Below are positions 1-12,500 of a DNA stretch of 64,000 bases, piece by piece. The stretch comes from Vespula vulgaris. Lineage: Eukaryota > Arthropoda > Insecta > Hymenoptera > Vespidae. Below the pieces are notes generated by a model. It was not told the DNA's origin and made no database searches. It was given only the letters and a program-made list of their open reading frames with translations. How positions within the stretch are numbered: the first letter of the stretch is position 1; each line of letters starts with the position of its first letter. Both the position numbers and the translations under genes were made by a program. The stretch covers positions 4,459,501 through 4,523,500 of the forward strand of contig NC_066589.1 in NCBI RefSeq assembly GCF_905475345.1. The letters run 5' to 3'.

Positions 1-3000
1 CGCCCATTCCAAATATAAATCTAAAATAAAATACATCGCAAGAAATATGTGATGTAAGAATATAATGGCTTTAACTCTTTGTTGTTATTTCCAAACAGGT
101 ATCCTAAGAGAGCTTCGATCCTCGCTCGTCGGAATACAACGTACGACTGAACCAGCAGAAGTCAAAGTTGATTAAGGATTTAATTTTGTTGTCGTCGCAC
201 GAGCCGAGGACCGCCCATTCCAAATATAAATTTAAAATAAAATACATCGCAAGAAATATGTGATGTAAGAATATAATGGCTTTAACTCTTTGTTGTTATT
301 TCCAAAAAGGTATCCTACGAGAGCTTCGATCCTCGCTCGTCGGAATACAACGCACGACTGAACCAGTAGAAGTCAAAGTTGATTAAATATTTAATTTTGT
401 TGTTGTGGCACGAGCCGAGGACCGCCTATTCCAAATATAAATCTAAAATAAAATACATCGCAAGAAATATGTGATGTAAGAATATAATGGCTTTAACTCT
501 TTGTTGTTATTTACAAAAAGGTATCCTAAGAGAGCTTCGATCCTCGCTCGTCGGAATACAACGCACGACTGAACCAGTAGAAGTCAAAGTTGATTAAATA
601 TTTAATTTTGTTGTTGTGGCACGAGCCGAGGACCGCCCATTCCAAATATAAATCTAAAATAAAATACATCGCAAGAAATATGTGATGTAAGAATATAATG
701 GCTTTAACTCTTTGTTGTTATTTCCAAACAGGTATCCTAAGAGAGCTTCGATCCTCGCTCGTCGGAATACAACGTACGACTGAACCAGCAGAAGTCAAAG
801 TTGATTAAGGATTTAATTTTGTTGTCGTCGCACGAGCCGAGGACCGCCCATTCCAAATATAAATTTAAAATAAAATACATCGCAAGAAATATGTGATGTA
901 AGAATATAATGGCTTTAACTCTTTGTTGTTATTTCCAAACAGGTATCCTAAGAGAGCTTCGATCCTCGCTCGTCGGAATACAACGTACGACTGAACCAGT
1001 AGAAGTCAAAGTTGATTAAATATTTAATTTTGTTGTTGTGGCACGAGCCGAGGACCGCCCATTCCAAATATAAATCTAAAATAAAATACATCGCAAGAAA
1101 TATGTGATGTAAGAATATAATGGCTTTAACTCTTTGTTGTTATTTCCAAACAGGTATCCTAAGAGAGCTTCGATCCTCGCTCGTCGGAATACAACGTACG
1201 ACTGAACCAGCAGAAGTCAAAGTTGATTAAGGATTTAATTTTGTTGTCGTCGCACGAGCCGAGGACCGCCCATTCCAAATATAAATTTAAAATAAAATAC
1301 ATCGCAAGAAATATGTGATGTAAGAATATAATGGCTTTAACTCTTTGTTGTTATTTCCAAAAAGGTATCCTACGAGAGCTTCGATCCTCGCTCGTCGGAA
1401 TACAACGCACGACTGAACCAGTAGAAGTCAAAGTTGATTAAATATTTAATTTTGTTGTTGTGGCACGAGCCGAGGACCGCCTATTCCAAATATAAATCTA
1501 AAATAAAATACATCGCAAGAAATATGTGATGTAAGAATATAATGGCTTTAACTCTTTGTTGTTATTTACAAAAAGGTATCCTAAGAGAGCTTCGATCCTC
1601 GCTCGTCGGAATACAACGCACGACTGAACCAGTAGAAGTCAAAGTTGATTAAATATTTAATTTTGTTGTTGTGGCACGAGCCGAGGACCGCCCATTCCAA
1701 ATATAAATCTAAAATAAAATACATCGCAAGAAATATGTGATGTAAGAATATAATGGCTTTAACTCTTTGTTGTTATTTCCAAACAGGTATCCTAAGAGAG
1801 CTTCGATCCTCGCTCGTCGGAATACAACGTACGACTGAACCAGCAGAAGTCAAAGTTGATTAAGGATTTAATTTTGTTGTCGTCGCACGAGCCGAGGACC
1901 GCCCATTCCAAATATAAATCTAAAATAAAATACATCGCAAGAAATATGTGATGTAAGAATATAATGGCTTTAACTCTTTGTTGTTATTTCCAAAAAGGTA
2001 TCCTACGAGAGCTTCGATCCTCGCTCGTCGGAATACAACGCACGACTGAACCAGTAGAAGTCAAAGTTGATTAAATATTTAATTTTGTTGTTGTGGCACG
2101 AGCCGAGGACCGCCTATTCCAAATATAAATCTAAAATAAAATACATCGCAAGAAATATGTGATGTAAGAATATAATGGCTTTAACTCTTTGTTGTTATTT
2201 ACAAAAAGGTATCCTAAGAGAGCTTCGATCCTCGCTCGTCGGAATACAACGCACGACTGAACCAGTAGAAGTCAAAGTTGATTAAATATTTAATTTTGTT
2301 GTTGTGGCACGAGCCGAGGACCGCCCATTCCAAATATAAATCTAAAATAAAATACATCGCAAGAAATATGTGATGTAAGAATATAATGGCTTTAACTCTT
2401 TGTTGTTATTTCCAAACAGGTATCCTAAGAGAGCTTCGATCCTCGCTCGTCGGAATACAACGTACGACTGAACCAGCAGAAGTCAAAGTTGATTAAGGAT
2501 TTAATTTTGTTGTCGTCGCACGAGCCGAGGACCGCCCATTCCAAATATAAATTTAAAATAAAATACATCGCAAGAAATATGTGATGTAAGAATATAATGG
2601 CTTTAACTCTTTGTTGTTATTTCCAAAAAGGTATCCTACGAGAGCTTCGATCCTCGCTCGTCGGAATACAACGCACGACTGAACCAGTAGAAGTCAAAGT
2701 TGATTAAATATTTAATTTTGTTGTTGTGGCACGAGCCGAGGACCGCCTATTCCAAATATAAATCTAAAATAAAATACATCGCAAGAAATATGTGATGTAA
2801 GAATATAATGGCTTTAACTCTTTGTTGTTATTTACAAAAAGGTATCCTAAGAGAGCTTCGATCCTCGCTCGTCGGAATACAACGCACGACTGAACCAGTA
2901 GAAGTCAAAGTTGATTAAATATTTAATTTTGTTGTTGTGGCACGAGCCGAGGACCGCCTATTCCAAATATAAATCTAAAATAAAATACATCGCAAGAAAT

Positions 3001-3165
3001 ATGTGATGTAAGAATATAATGGCTTTAACTCTTTGTTGTTATTTACAAAAAGGTATCCTAAGAGAGCTTCGATCCTCGCTCGTCGGAATACAACGAACGA
3101 CTGAAACAGTAAAAGTCAAAGTCGAGTATAGGTTTAATTTTGTTGACGTCACACGAGCCGAAGAC
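1..3165. repeat. 211-bp satellite array, 15 monomers
   Basis: Fifteen head-to-tail copies begin at 1, 212, 423, 634, 845, 1056, 1267, 1478, 1689, 1900, 2111, 2322, 2533, 2744 and 2955, an invariant 211-bp period. Copies fall into three diagnostic types. A has ccaaacagg, cagcag and aaggattt. B has ccaaaaagg, cctacgag and a ttgttgtgg tail. C starts cgcctattcc and has tacaaaaagg. The order is A B C, A hybrid, A B C, A B C, A B C, C'. The last copy is diverged from about 3094 on. The array starts at the window edge, so its full length is unknown. No coding potential is seen. This is typical heterochromatic or centromere-like satellite organisation, but centromere function is not shown. Confidence 0.97.
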
Positions 3166-3600
3166 CACAGTTCAAAATTAAAATCGATGAGAAAATAAAT
3201 TAAAATTATTTGATTGTTAACAAGTGTTCCAAGCTATTTAATATTTAATCGAATTTACTATTGTTTAAATATTAATTTATTTGATTCCGCGTACTTATAT
3301 TTTGTTTAAATAAATCTAAAATTACCGAAAATATTAATTTTGAAGTTATTTCCTTTACGAGAAGAGAGCTTCGATACTTACTCGTCGGTGTACGAAAGAA
3401 GACTGATTTAGTAACCGTCAAAGTCAGTGAAAAGTTTATTTTTGTTGACACGTAACCAACAACTGCGAAATCGAAATTTTTAATTAAGATTACTTTACGT
3501 TCATCGTGTATTTGGAAAAGTTAAACTTAGTTACTATTGTTTAAATATTAGTCCACTAAACCGCATAAATTACAGATTATTTAAATAATTATAAAATTAT
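3166..3600. repeat. Decayed, longer satellite-related units
   Basis: Next to the array, 3360-3460 retains the satellite landmarks (gagagcttcgat, ctcgtcgg, gtcaaagt, ttttgttgac) with many substitutions. A second block, ttactattgtttaaatatta, occurs at 3255 and again at 3531, 276 bp apart. It has no counterpart in the 211-bp monomer. These look like older units of roughly 275-300 bp at the array edge. Confidence 0.7.
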
Positions 3601-4342
3601 AGAAACTGTCAATTATTTCAACAGAATTGAGATTTAAGCGTTTTGAAATGCATATTAATGTAATTTTTAAGCTAATATACAAATTTATACGTTATTATAA
3701 ATTATTGTTATGTAACTATTAATTATTGGTAAAATTCAAATAATGCTATACTTATCTTAAATAAATATATAATCGAAAATAGCATTTATTTTAATCTACG
3801 AATAACGAAATAATAAATCCATAATGTATAGTTGAAATTGAATTATAACTAACTGTTTGTCATTTATCAAAGTTGCCTAAACCTTTTCTTCTTCGTTATA
3901 TTATTTGTATCACTTATTAGTAACGAAGACGAGAAGAAAATTCGTATACCAATAAAAAATATTAATTAATCAAACTTACTTACTACGAAAGAAAGTGACT
4001 TGTTTACTGGTCGAAGTGCGAAACATAACTGACTCAAATTCGATTTATCGTTATTACGCATAAAAAAATCATCACGCGTAATGATACATAGAATGCGCCC
4101 AATAGGAAAAGCAGATCTTCGTGAGATATCAGCTACTAAATTGATTATATTGTAACTTATTCTTTTAATTATAATCTTTCTTCTTTCGTTATTATAAATC
4201 ACTGTTATCATATATGTTTAATGTAGGATGTATACGATTTGTATGATATTTTACATATAAATATATTTCTTCTTCTACTTCTTATTATTTTTCTTCTTAT
4301 TATATATTAATATTATATCTTATTGTTATAGCAGTAGTAGTA

Positions 4343-4387
<45 letters not shown>

Positions 4388-5572
4388 TAAAGTGAACTAC
4401 TTCTACCAGGGACACACAAAAAGAAATAATGCAACCGTATATTTCATAGAAACAAACCATACACTATTCCAGATTTTATATGAAAATCAGTGTTGGAATA
4501 CGAGCTTCTTCTGTTTTGCCGCAATATTCAGAGGGCGCCACTATAGGAAACTTTTATCACGAAAAATGTCGAGAACAGCGTTTACGCCAATAGTGAATTC
4601 AGACGTAATTCTTGATAGATTTTTATAAACGAAGTGTTACTTTGAAGACGAAGGTTTAATCTAGGATCTCGCTTTGATGAATTTTTAAAAAAGCTTTATT
4701 TCTATGCATAAACTATTCTCAAAGAAATGTCATTTTTTGACACGATTTTTTTCATAAAAAATAAAGCAATTTCCAAAATTCGATAAATCTATATTTTTGC
4801 TTAAACTTTCATCTTTAAAATGAGACTTTGGTCATCAAAATCGAACAAGAATTACGCCTATACCTAAATTATCATAAAACCAGAGATAATGAAAAGACTT
4901 AATAGAAGAATATGTTAATTATTTAGTGGATTTAACACCTTATGAAAAAGAAATTACATAATATTGTAATGTCGACGTTTTTATTAAAATATCTTTTTTA
5001 TCTGAATATTTTTAAATAATAATAGAAATACCTATCTATGGTATGTCATTTATCGCATAGTGATGATATTTTTTGAATTTCTATTACTTTACTTAAGTAA
5101 AGTAATTTGAATTTTTGTATTTATCTTATTTAAGCTTTAATCGCTTTCACGTATGAAAAAAAGCAGAATCTATGCCATAAAACGTTGCAGTGATATCAAA
5201 ATTATACAAATCGTGTTTAAGTTTATTAATTTATTAGTTTTTAACTTTTTTTTCAATTATTTGTGTAAAAAGTGAACAATTCTACGCTTCGTTTTTAATT
5301 TCAACAATGATTTTTGAATGTTTGTTATATATATAGAAATCTAATCGTTAAAAAGTGTCATTGATATCACGACATTAGCGTCATCTGCCAACGAATAAGA
5401 TGCAACTTTTGTTTTATACTAATTTAGTCTCCATAGTTGCCTCATAGAAATCAAGGGTAATATGTGAAAGTTGATTCACATCAAGCATGTTTTTACACAC
5501 ATACCTGTTGCTTACGTGACAAGCGCGAAGCAGAAGAGAAAGTTCATTCTTAATTAGCTAGTATAAGCGAAG
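3601..5572. other. AT-rich intergenic region upstream of PDSS2
   Basis: No gene is supported. The only clear structure is a trinucleotide microsatellite (gta then taa units) at about 4332-4386. Short open frames here have no recognisable motif and lack splice continuity. Confidence 0.7.
4332..4386. repeat. (TAA)n/(TAG)n microsatellite
   Basis: A run of gtagtag followed by about 15 uninterrupted taa units. Confidence 0.95.
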
Positions 5573-7242
5573 ATGTCCAAGTATAAGTTCGTTTTAAATC
5601 TGCTCAGAAATGATTATCCTATTAAAGATTTATATCACAATAAATACAGTGTGTTCATGGTACAGAGGAATATCCATTCTTCTAGAGAAAGAAATATTTG
5701 TGTACATAAATCCTGCATGTTTGCTGCAAAACCGATAATAAGTCAAAAACCAGATTGGAATAAAGCTGTTTCTGAAGCTGAGAAAATTGTGGGATATCCA
5801 ACATCTTTTTTAAGTTTACGATGGTTACTCAGTGATGAAATTGCCAATGTGGCTTTACACTTAAGAAAATTAGTTGGATCTAATCATCCATTGTTAAAAA
5901 CAGCCAAGTGAGTATTCCAAATGTATGATATACTGCTTTTAAAAAATATGAATGTCCTTCTTCTTTGTATATAGAAGTTTGATATATAATGGCCGTAATA
6001 ATATGCAAGCTTGGGGTTTAATTGTATTATTAATATCTAAAGCTGCTGGTCATTTAAATGTAGATGATATGGAAGAAGATAAAGCTGCTGGTGTTTTACA
6101 TAGGTACAGTACTTTACTTATTTATATATATATAATAAAACAATATTTTAATATACAAATGTCATTTTGTAATCGATTGTAGTCAACGGGCGTTAGCAGA
6201 AGTTACCGAAATGATACGTACAAGTCATCTTATACATAAAGGTCTTGTAAATATAACTCCTGGTATATATCCAGAAACAACTGAATTACATGACATGACA
6301 TTTGGTAATAAAATTGCTTTATTAAGTGGTGATTACTTGCTGAGTAACAGTTGTACTGAATTGGCAAATCTTAGAAATCAAGATGTAAGTATAAATAATA
6401 TTCTACTTTTATTAATTCTATAAAAACCTGTATTCTATTTTAGCTTGTTGAATTGATGTCAACTGTTGTAAAAGATTTGACTGAAGCAGAATTCATTGGA
6501 CGACGAGATAACCAGAACAATCCATTACCATGTATACCTCCACCAAATCGTAAAGGCTATGCTGTAAAAGAATGGACATTAAGAAATGTATTAAGTGCTG
6601 GTACTTTACTTGGAAAATCTTGTAAAGGTACCTTAAAATTAGCTGGTCATAATGATGATATACAAGAACAGGGCTATGAATTTGGAAAACATTTAGCATT
6701 AGCTTGGCAAGTAAGTTTTTAAATTGAAACTATACTGTATAGTGTATACTTAGTTATACAATTAAATATAAAGAATTTAGAATACTACTTAATCACGAAT
6801 AATTATATTAATTAATTGTTTTTAGGCATATTTGGATCTAGGGCTTTTTATTAATAAAGAGTCAGCTATGTCTTTCAATTTATGTTCTGCACCCATTATG
6901 TTTCATATAGAACATGACCCATCTATTTTAACAGAAATAGATAAAGGTTTAGAATCTGTAGATAACGTGGATTATGCAAAAGTGAGTATCATTATTAATT
7001 ATTAATCTTATAATTATGACCTTGTATTATAAAAACATTGTTTATTTTATTAATTCATTAATCCAAGAGAATGCTGTTATATTTAGGTATACAATATCGT
7101 AAGTCAAGGGCCTGGCATCGAACTTACAAAACAGTTACAGAAAAAACACTCACAAAAAGCGACAGAAGTTCTTAGCATATTTCAAGAAAGTGATGCTAGA
7201 ACAGCATTATATAATATCATAGCAGCAATGGGAGATTTTTAA
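5573..7242 (+). CDS. PDSS2: Decaprenyl-diphosphate synthase subunit 2-like (PDSS2)
   Basis: Six exons join in frame: 5573-5907, 5975-6103, 6183-6384, 6444-6710, 6826-6981 and 7087-7242, giving 414 aa. Every junction has GT..AG ends. Exon 1 opens with about 55 basic, hydroxyl-rich residues that suit a mitochondrial presequence. It then has the family block WNKAVSEAEKIVGYPTSF (residues 62-79). Exon 3 carries FGNKIALLSGDYLL, the position where catalytic trans-prenyltransferases bear the first Asp-rich motif. The DDxxD pattern is absent here, as known for PDSS2. In the known heterotetramer PDSS2 pairs with catalytic PDSS1 to make the polyprenyl tail of ubiquinone in mitochondria. Length is close to vertebrate PDSS2 (about 400 aa). 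The start is the first ATG in frame with the conserved block. Confidence 0.93.
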
Positions 7243-7756
7243 ATTAAAGTTCAAAGTTAATGAACTGATGTGTGTAATTTTGTCAAAGATTGCCCAATGT
7301 CAGTTCATACACCGTCCACTTTTCAGTTTTTAAATTAATATTTGAAGCTGAACAATATACTTACATGTATTGGACTATTTGTATATACAATACATAAATC
7401 ATGGGTACATTATATTTATATATATATTTGTGAATGATATATAAAATTTATATGTATATTTTTAAAAGAATCGAATAATTCTATTCATATCCCTCTTAAA
7501 TCTGTATAATGCGAATTGCAAATATGTTAATATTTTTTCTTTAGACGAACATATTAACTTTTTCCTGTCAATGTCCGGGGTATTTGGGATAAGTCACTCT
7601 TTTATCGTTACATCGTATACAAGAATATTTCCATCAAGAGTGTTGTGCGGCTGTTGTTTAGGAAATAAATTCAATGTAGCTTATATTATTGTACTACATA
7701 CACATCTTTATTTATATCCCATATGCTGTGTATATGTGATATAAACAAAAATGCGG

Positions 7757-7788
<32 letters not shown>

Positions 7789-9538
7789 ACATCAAATCGT
7801 AAATCTGTAGAATTTACGTTTTCCCACGTAGTCATTGATCGAACATATGTCACTCATTATACAAACGAAAATAATTCCGATTAACGCAACACCAATGTTT
7901 ATAACTATCACTACGGGAAAAAGTTAAACTATAGAAATTTATAATGATAAATCGTTTAAAAATGACACAAAGTATCCAGGAATGCTACACGAGGATTATA
8001 AATATGTTGTGTAAATGAATATCTGGGTATTATATTAGATTCTGTCGAGTTTAAATCGATTTATTCATAAAAATACGAATTTCATTTTGAATCTCGTCAT
8101 CTACATCACATAACAATTTTTTGCGTAATTGTATACAATAGATAGTCGTATCGTGTGCAATCAACTCAATCAACAAGAAAATAAAACAAAAAGAAAAACA
8201 CTGGCATAGATTCAAAGAGTCTACCGAATATGTAATTACTCTTATAAAACCATCTTTGCAATCATTATTATTTAACTGAAACAATATGCACATTTAAAAA
8301 CGATCGACAGTACAAAAATACAACTCATATTAACAGATCAACATACCCTGTTAACATGCTACAACGAATGCATTTATTTCACAATTTCAAGACAAATCTT
8401 TTATGATTAATATAATAATAGAACCATCGTAACGGAAATTATCAAAAAGCATTCGTATTAATAATAATATAAATGAAAAGACAGTCGATACGTATTTAAC
8501 CATAACTAACTAGGCATAAGAATATATTTTTGCTACTACACTTCTTACTCATTCGTTCATATTCACATTCTTAATATCTACTTTTGCAGCAATAGTAGCA
8601 AGTTTTGATTATATCCATAAACCCGCAAAAATGAGCGCAATATGTCGTGCGTTTCTCTTGGGTTCATATGCGGTAACTATTAATAAAAAATACCTTATTC
8701 GAAGAACTAATAAGGCAGTATGGTAATATGGCTAGATTTGCCTTAAATTAGGCTTCTCTCATTTCCGTTCTTGTTAATATTCCACACTAAATATAACAGC
8801 GTATATTTCATTCACTGCACGATATGCGAATTCTTTATATTTTTCGTAGATCTCATGGGAACTACGCGTGAAATCGTGATTAGGAACGTACCGCACAAAA
8901 TAACAAGAGAAAATTCATCGCATTAGACCGATCGTAGTGTATCGAAATCAGTAATAATAAGGAATAATTTGTTGATGTCATCGAAAAATATACACCTGTA
9001 ACAACAAACAGTGATAAGCACCTTCGACACGTAGAATTCACGTGAACTTTCATCAATAAAAAAAAAATCCTAAAACACCATTCTAGCAAATATCAATATT
9101 CTTGATAAATAATTAAAAAAAGGAAGATACGAATGCAATATATATAATGTAAAAAAAAAAAGAAAGAAACAACAAAGAAGATACACAATTTTCTTTTCTA
9201 CTTCTATTTCTTCTCTTTTTTTAATTTCAATTTTCTTTACTTTCTTCATAACTATCACCATTGATTTGTCAACGATATTATATCTAAAAAAAATACAGCA
9301 AAATCAATAAAAAAAAATACTGCTACTATCAAACTCATTTACGCTGATTTTAGGACGAGACTAAAAAATGAATACAATCCTCAACGTAGTATACTTTGTG
9401 TTGCAAGAGTTTGATTCGTTAAAGAATGAAAGTAACTAATAACAGACAATGAAAAAAAAAGAAAAAGAAAACAAACGGCAGCTACGAATACGATTAACGC
9501 GCGCTAACAGAATCAGGATTGTTTACTCTAATTAATTT
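7243..9538. other. Intergenic region between two convergent 3' ends
   Basis: Lies between the PDSS2 stop (+) and the PHF21A-type stop (-), so it should hold both 3' UTRs. It contains a (GA)n run at about 7756-7785 and A/T homopolymers. No conserved reading frame is seen. Confidence 0.6.
7756..7785. repeat. (GA)n microsatellite
   Basis: About 15 uninterrupted GA dinucleotides. Confidence 0.95.
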
Positions 9539-12500
9539 CTAACAGGTGGCGGTCTTACTACAATCGGCCTCCAGCATAGCAGACTCAAATTGTTCCAAAA
9601 CGCGCATATTTTCTAGAGAAACGGAGCTAATGCCTAGATTTTCATCGAGTTCTTTCATAGAGGATCGTTCTTCCTCAATGATCGGTGGTTTATGTGGAAC
9701 GTCACTGTCAGGAGTGCTGGACGACGATCGGCCACCATGTAAGTCTTGTCTCTCGACGTCAGCCTTATCATCAGGAACTGATACCTCGTCATCGGATTTA
9801 ATTTGACTCACTTGTGCGATCTGGGACTGCGAAGACGACGTCTCGGGCAGGTCTTTCTTCGAAGACGAAATCTGATCATTTACTTCCAATATTGCTTCTA
9901 TAGATGAAATATTCCCATCAACATTACCTTTTGTTGTCGTCCTCGAACATGGTTCTGCATCCACAAGTTCAACATATTCAGGAGTCTTAGTTCGGGAATC
10001 GTCTTCGCCATTTGGTCCCACTCGTTCAACTCGTTCGTTAAAATTTCGTGTGGTTTCTTCATCGAGAAATTCGTTATCGGAACTTCGATGAGAATCCTCT
10101 TCGTCTTCATCCCGTTGAGTTCGATCGATCTCCTCGATCTTGATGTTCGTGCTCTTGCACGCTAGCTTTGCTCTAGGTGGCGCTGATATATGCGCTTCTT
10201 CCAATTTCACGTGTTCGAAGAACTTTGCGATGGTCCCGCGCTGGTGTTCGTTTGGGTGTTCGATTGATTCGAAACGATCAGTTTTGCGATACGATTGTTG
10301 GTACAGGTCTGTGCGGTCTTTGTCGTTTGTATTACAGGTGGTTCGTGAGAGGACGAGGGTGGTATCGTCGGCGACGACACTGGAGGAGTCGTAGCCTGAG
10401 AAGAGAGAGTGGAGTAAGCCACTTGATCGTGTTCGATTCTTTGATCGACCACCGAGAAACGTCTCTTTTGTGTTGGCACTGTTTGACATTGAGAATTGTT
10501 CGGTTGAGATTGCGCTACCGTCGTAAGCGGGTAGGATAAACTCTGCGTCTCTTGTTGTTGATCGTAGATGATCGATACCGAGCTTGATTCTAGACTGTCT
10601 AGTTCTGGGCTTCTTGCCATTGTAGGTTGATCGTTCCACAGGACGGTCGCTGGTAGTAATGGAGAATTCTTCGGAATCGACGATACGGTTGAGGGCTGGT
10701 ATTGTCCGATTGGTTGTCTTCTTATTACGACCTCGGCCGATCGACTCGGAGAAATGCTTCTCAAGATAGACGGATGATTGGGCGAGGGTGACCTCAGAGT
10801 GAACGCGTGATTCGTACCGGGATGTGGTTGGCAGTTGGGAGTCGAAGAAGGTTGAAAGACTCTGCCCTTCTGATTGAGTTCCGATGGCAAGCTGAGTGGA
10901 CCTTCCGATTGGATCTGAGATTTTTTTAACGATGAGGTATGACTGATGCTTTTCTGGTTGAACGTTACTGATTGGTAATTGATAGGCATATGGCAACTGG
11001 GGCTCTGACTGCACGTAACTGATGTTTGACTGTGGCAAATGGTTGAGGACGATCGAAGAATAGGATCGGCCACTACTGTTACCGTTGCCATTATTGTTCT
11101 CTGATTGCTCGACGTCAGTTCTTGTTGCGATTGCACTAATTGTCGAGTACTCGTGGTTGGGGGCGGTGACGTTACCCGGGGAGATTGGGATGAGGAAGGT
11201 CGAGGATGGAAGCTGTCCGATTCCGAGCGCGGAGGCGAGCACGTGCCTTTTCGTAGTTGCATCAGCTTTATAAAGTCCACAAGACGCTTTATGGATTTCT
11301 GTGTCTTCTCCTGCTTTCCTAATAGCTCCTGACGCGTACGATGCTGTAGCTGAAGGATAAAGAAAGAAGAAATTATTATTAGAAGATTGCAAATCAATAC
11401 TATTCTTTTCGTATGTTCGTTTGTTTGCTTATAAGATATAATAGAAAAATAAGAAATCCTACTTTCTATAAAACTTTTTATACAAATGACACGCATGCTT
11501 TTGGTGCATAGCTCGAGTAATGATCAAAACAAGATTTATACTCACTTCGTGACGGAAACATAATAATTGTTTGAACAATAATTGTCGAGTGTTCACGTGT
11601 CTACAAACTCACTATTAATTCGCGAAATTTGTACGATAATACCATTTACATAAATTTCCATACCAATGCAATGCTCTCTATTTGTTGCTTACACGCGTAT
11701 TAACGATTTACATAAAGTTTTTTCTTAACTCATTCAAATGAACATGTATCTAAGTAAGCGAACAACTGTCATTCTCTATGAAAGCTAATGGATTTGATAA
11801 AATCATGAAAATAATCTGGCGAAGACTGCAAAATAAACTACGAGACGGTAACAACTCGAATTCTATACACGTCGAATGAATCAACAAGAGTAAACTATCT
11901 GATCGACTAATAAAAGCTTATTAAGACCCATCTTCTTTAAAGTTGAATAGATAAAAAAAAATGTCCATGGATATATAAAATTCACGTATATTAACATGCT
12001 ATAACATAAATATGTAAGTGTCCAACTGTACGAAATAAAATAAAACTGTACAATGCGAACGAAAGGAAAACTTAAGAAAAACAAATATGAATACGTAGCG
12101 GACTTTTCGTTATTAACGAGGAAACAAAAATAATAAAAGAGCCAACAATGAGATAAACGTCTGAAAGGTTCGAACGAACTTAAGGGCATTCCAAACGAAA
12201 GTATAAGTCGATTAAATTGTTTTTTTTTTTTTTGTTCTACGCAGGCCACTAAACGAACCTCAAGTGACTGGCCAAGTAGTTGCGAGCGTTTTTCCAACTC
12301 GTAAACCTGCAATCTTAGATCCGAGTTTCGCTCGCGCAGCTCATATCTTTCTCTCTCTTTCTCCTCTGCAAGATATTTCGCGTTCAATATACTTGTTTTG
12401 GGTGCCCTATTGACGACGATCGACCAAAAAGTTCTTCTTAATTGCAAATTCTGCTTGCCGTATTCAAGGAGCCGATCCTCAACTCACGCTGACGCTTCTT

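Noticed and set aside
100..140. Pol III B-box-like string (agcttcgatcct) in the satellite monomer
   Set aside because: It lacks one base of the GGTTCGANTCC consensus and no A box or tRNA fold is present.
1..3165. CRISPR-like or coding interpretation of the repeat array
   Set aside because: Repeats are contiguous 211-bp units with no spacers, in a eukaryotic context, and carry stops in all frames.
3966..4628. Small open frames in the region after the satellite
   Set aside because: No conserved motif, no splice continuity and AT-rich codon noise.
10140..10539. Plus-strand open frames inside the last PHF21A exon
   Set aside because: Antisense shadows of a G+C-rich coding exon without their own motifs.
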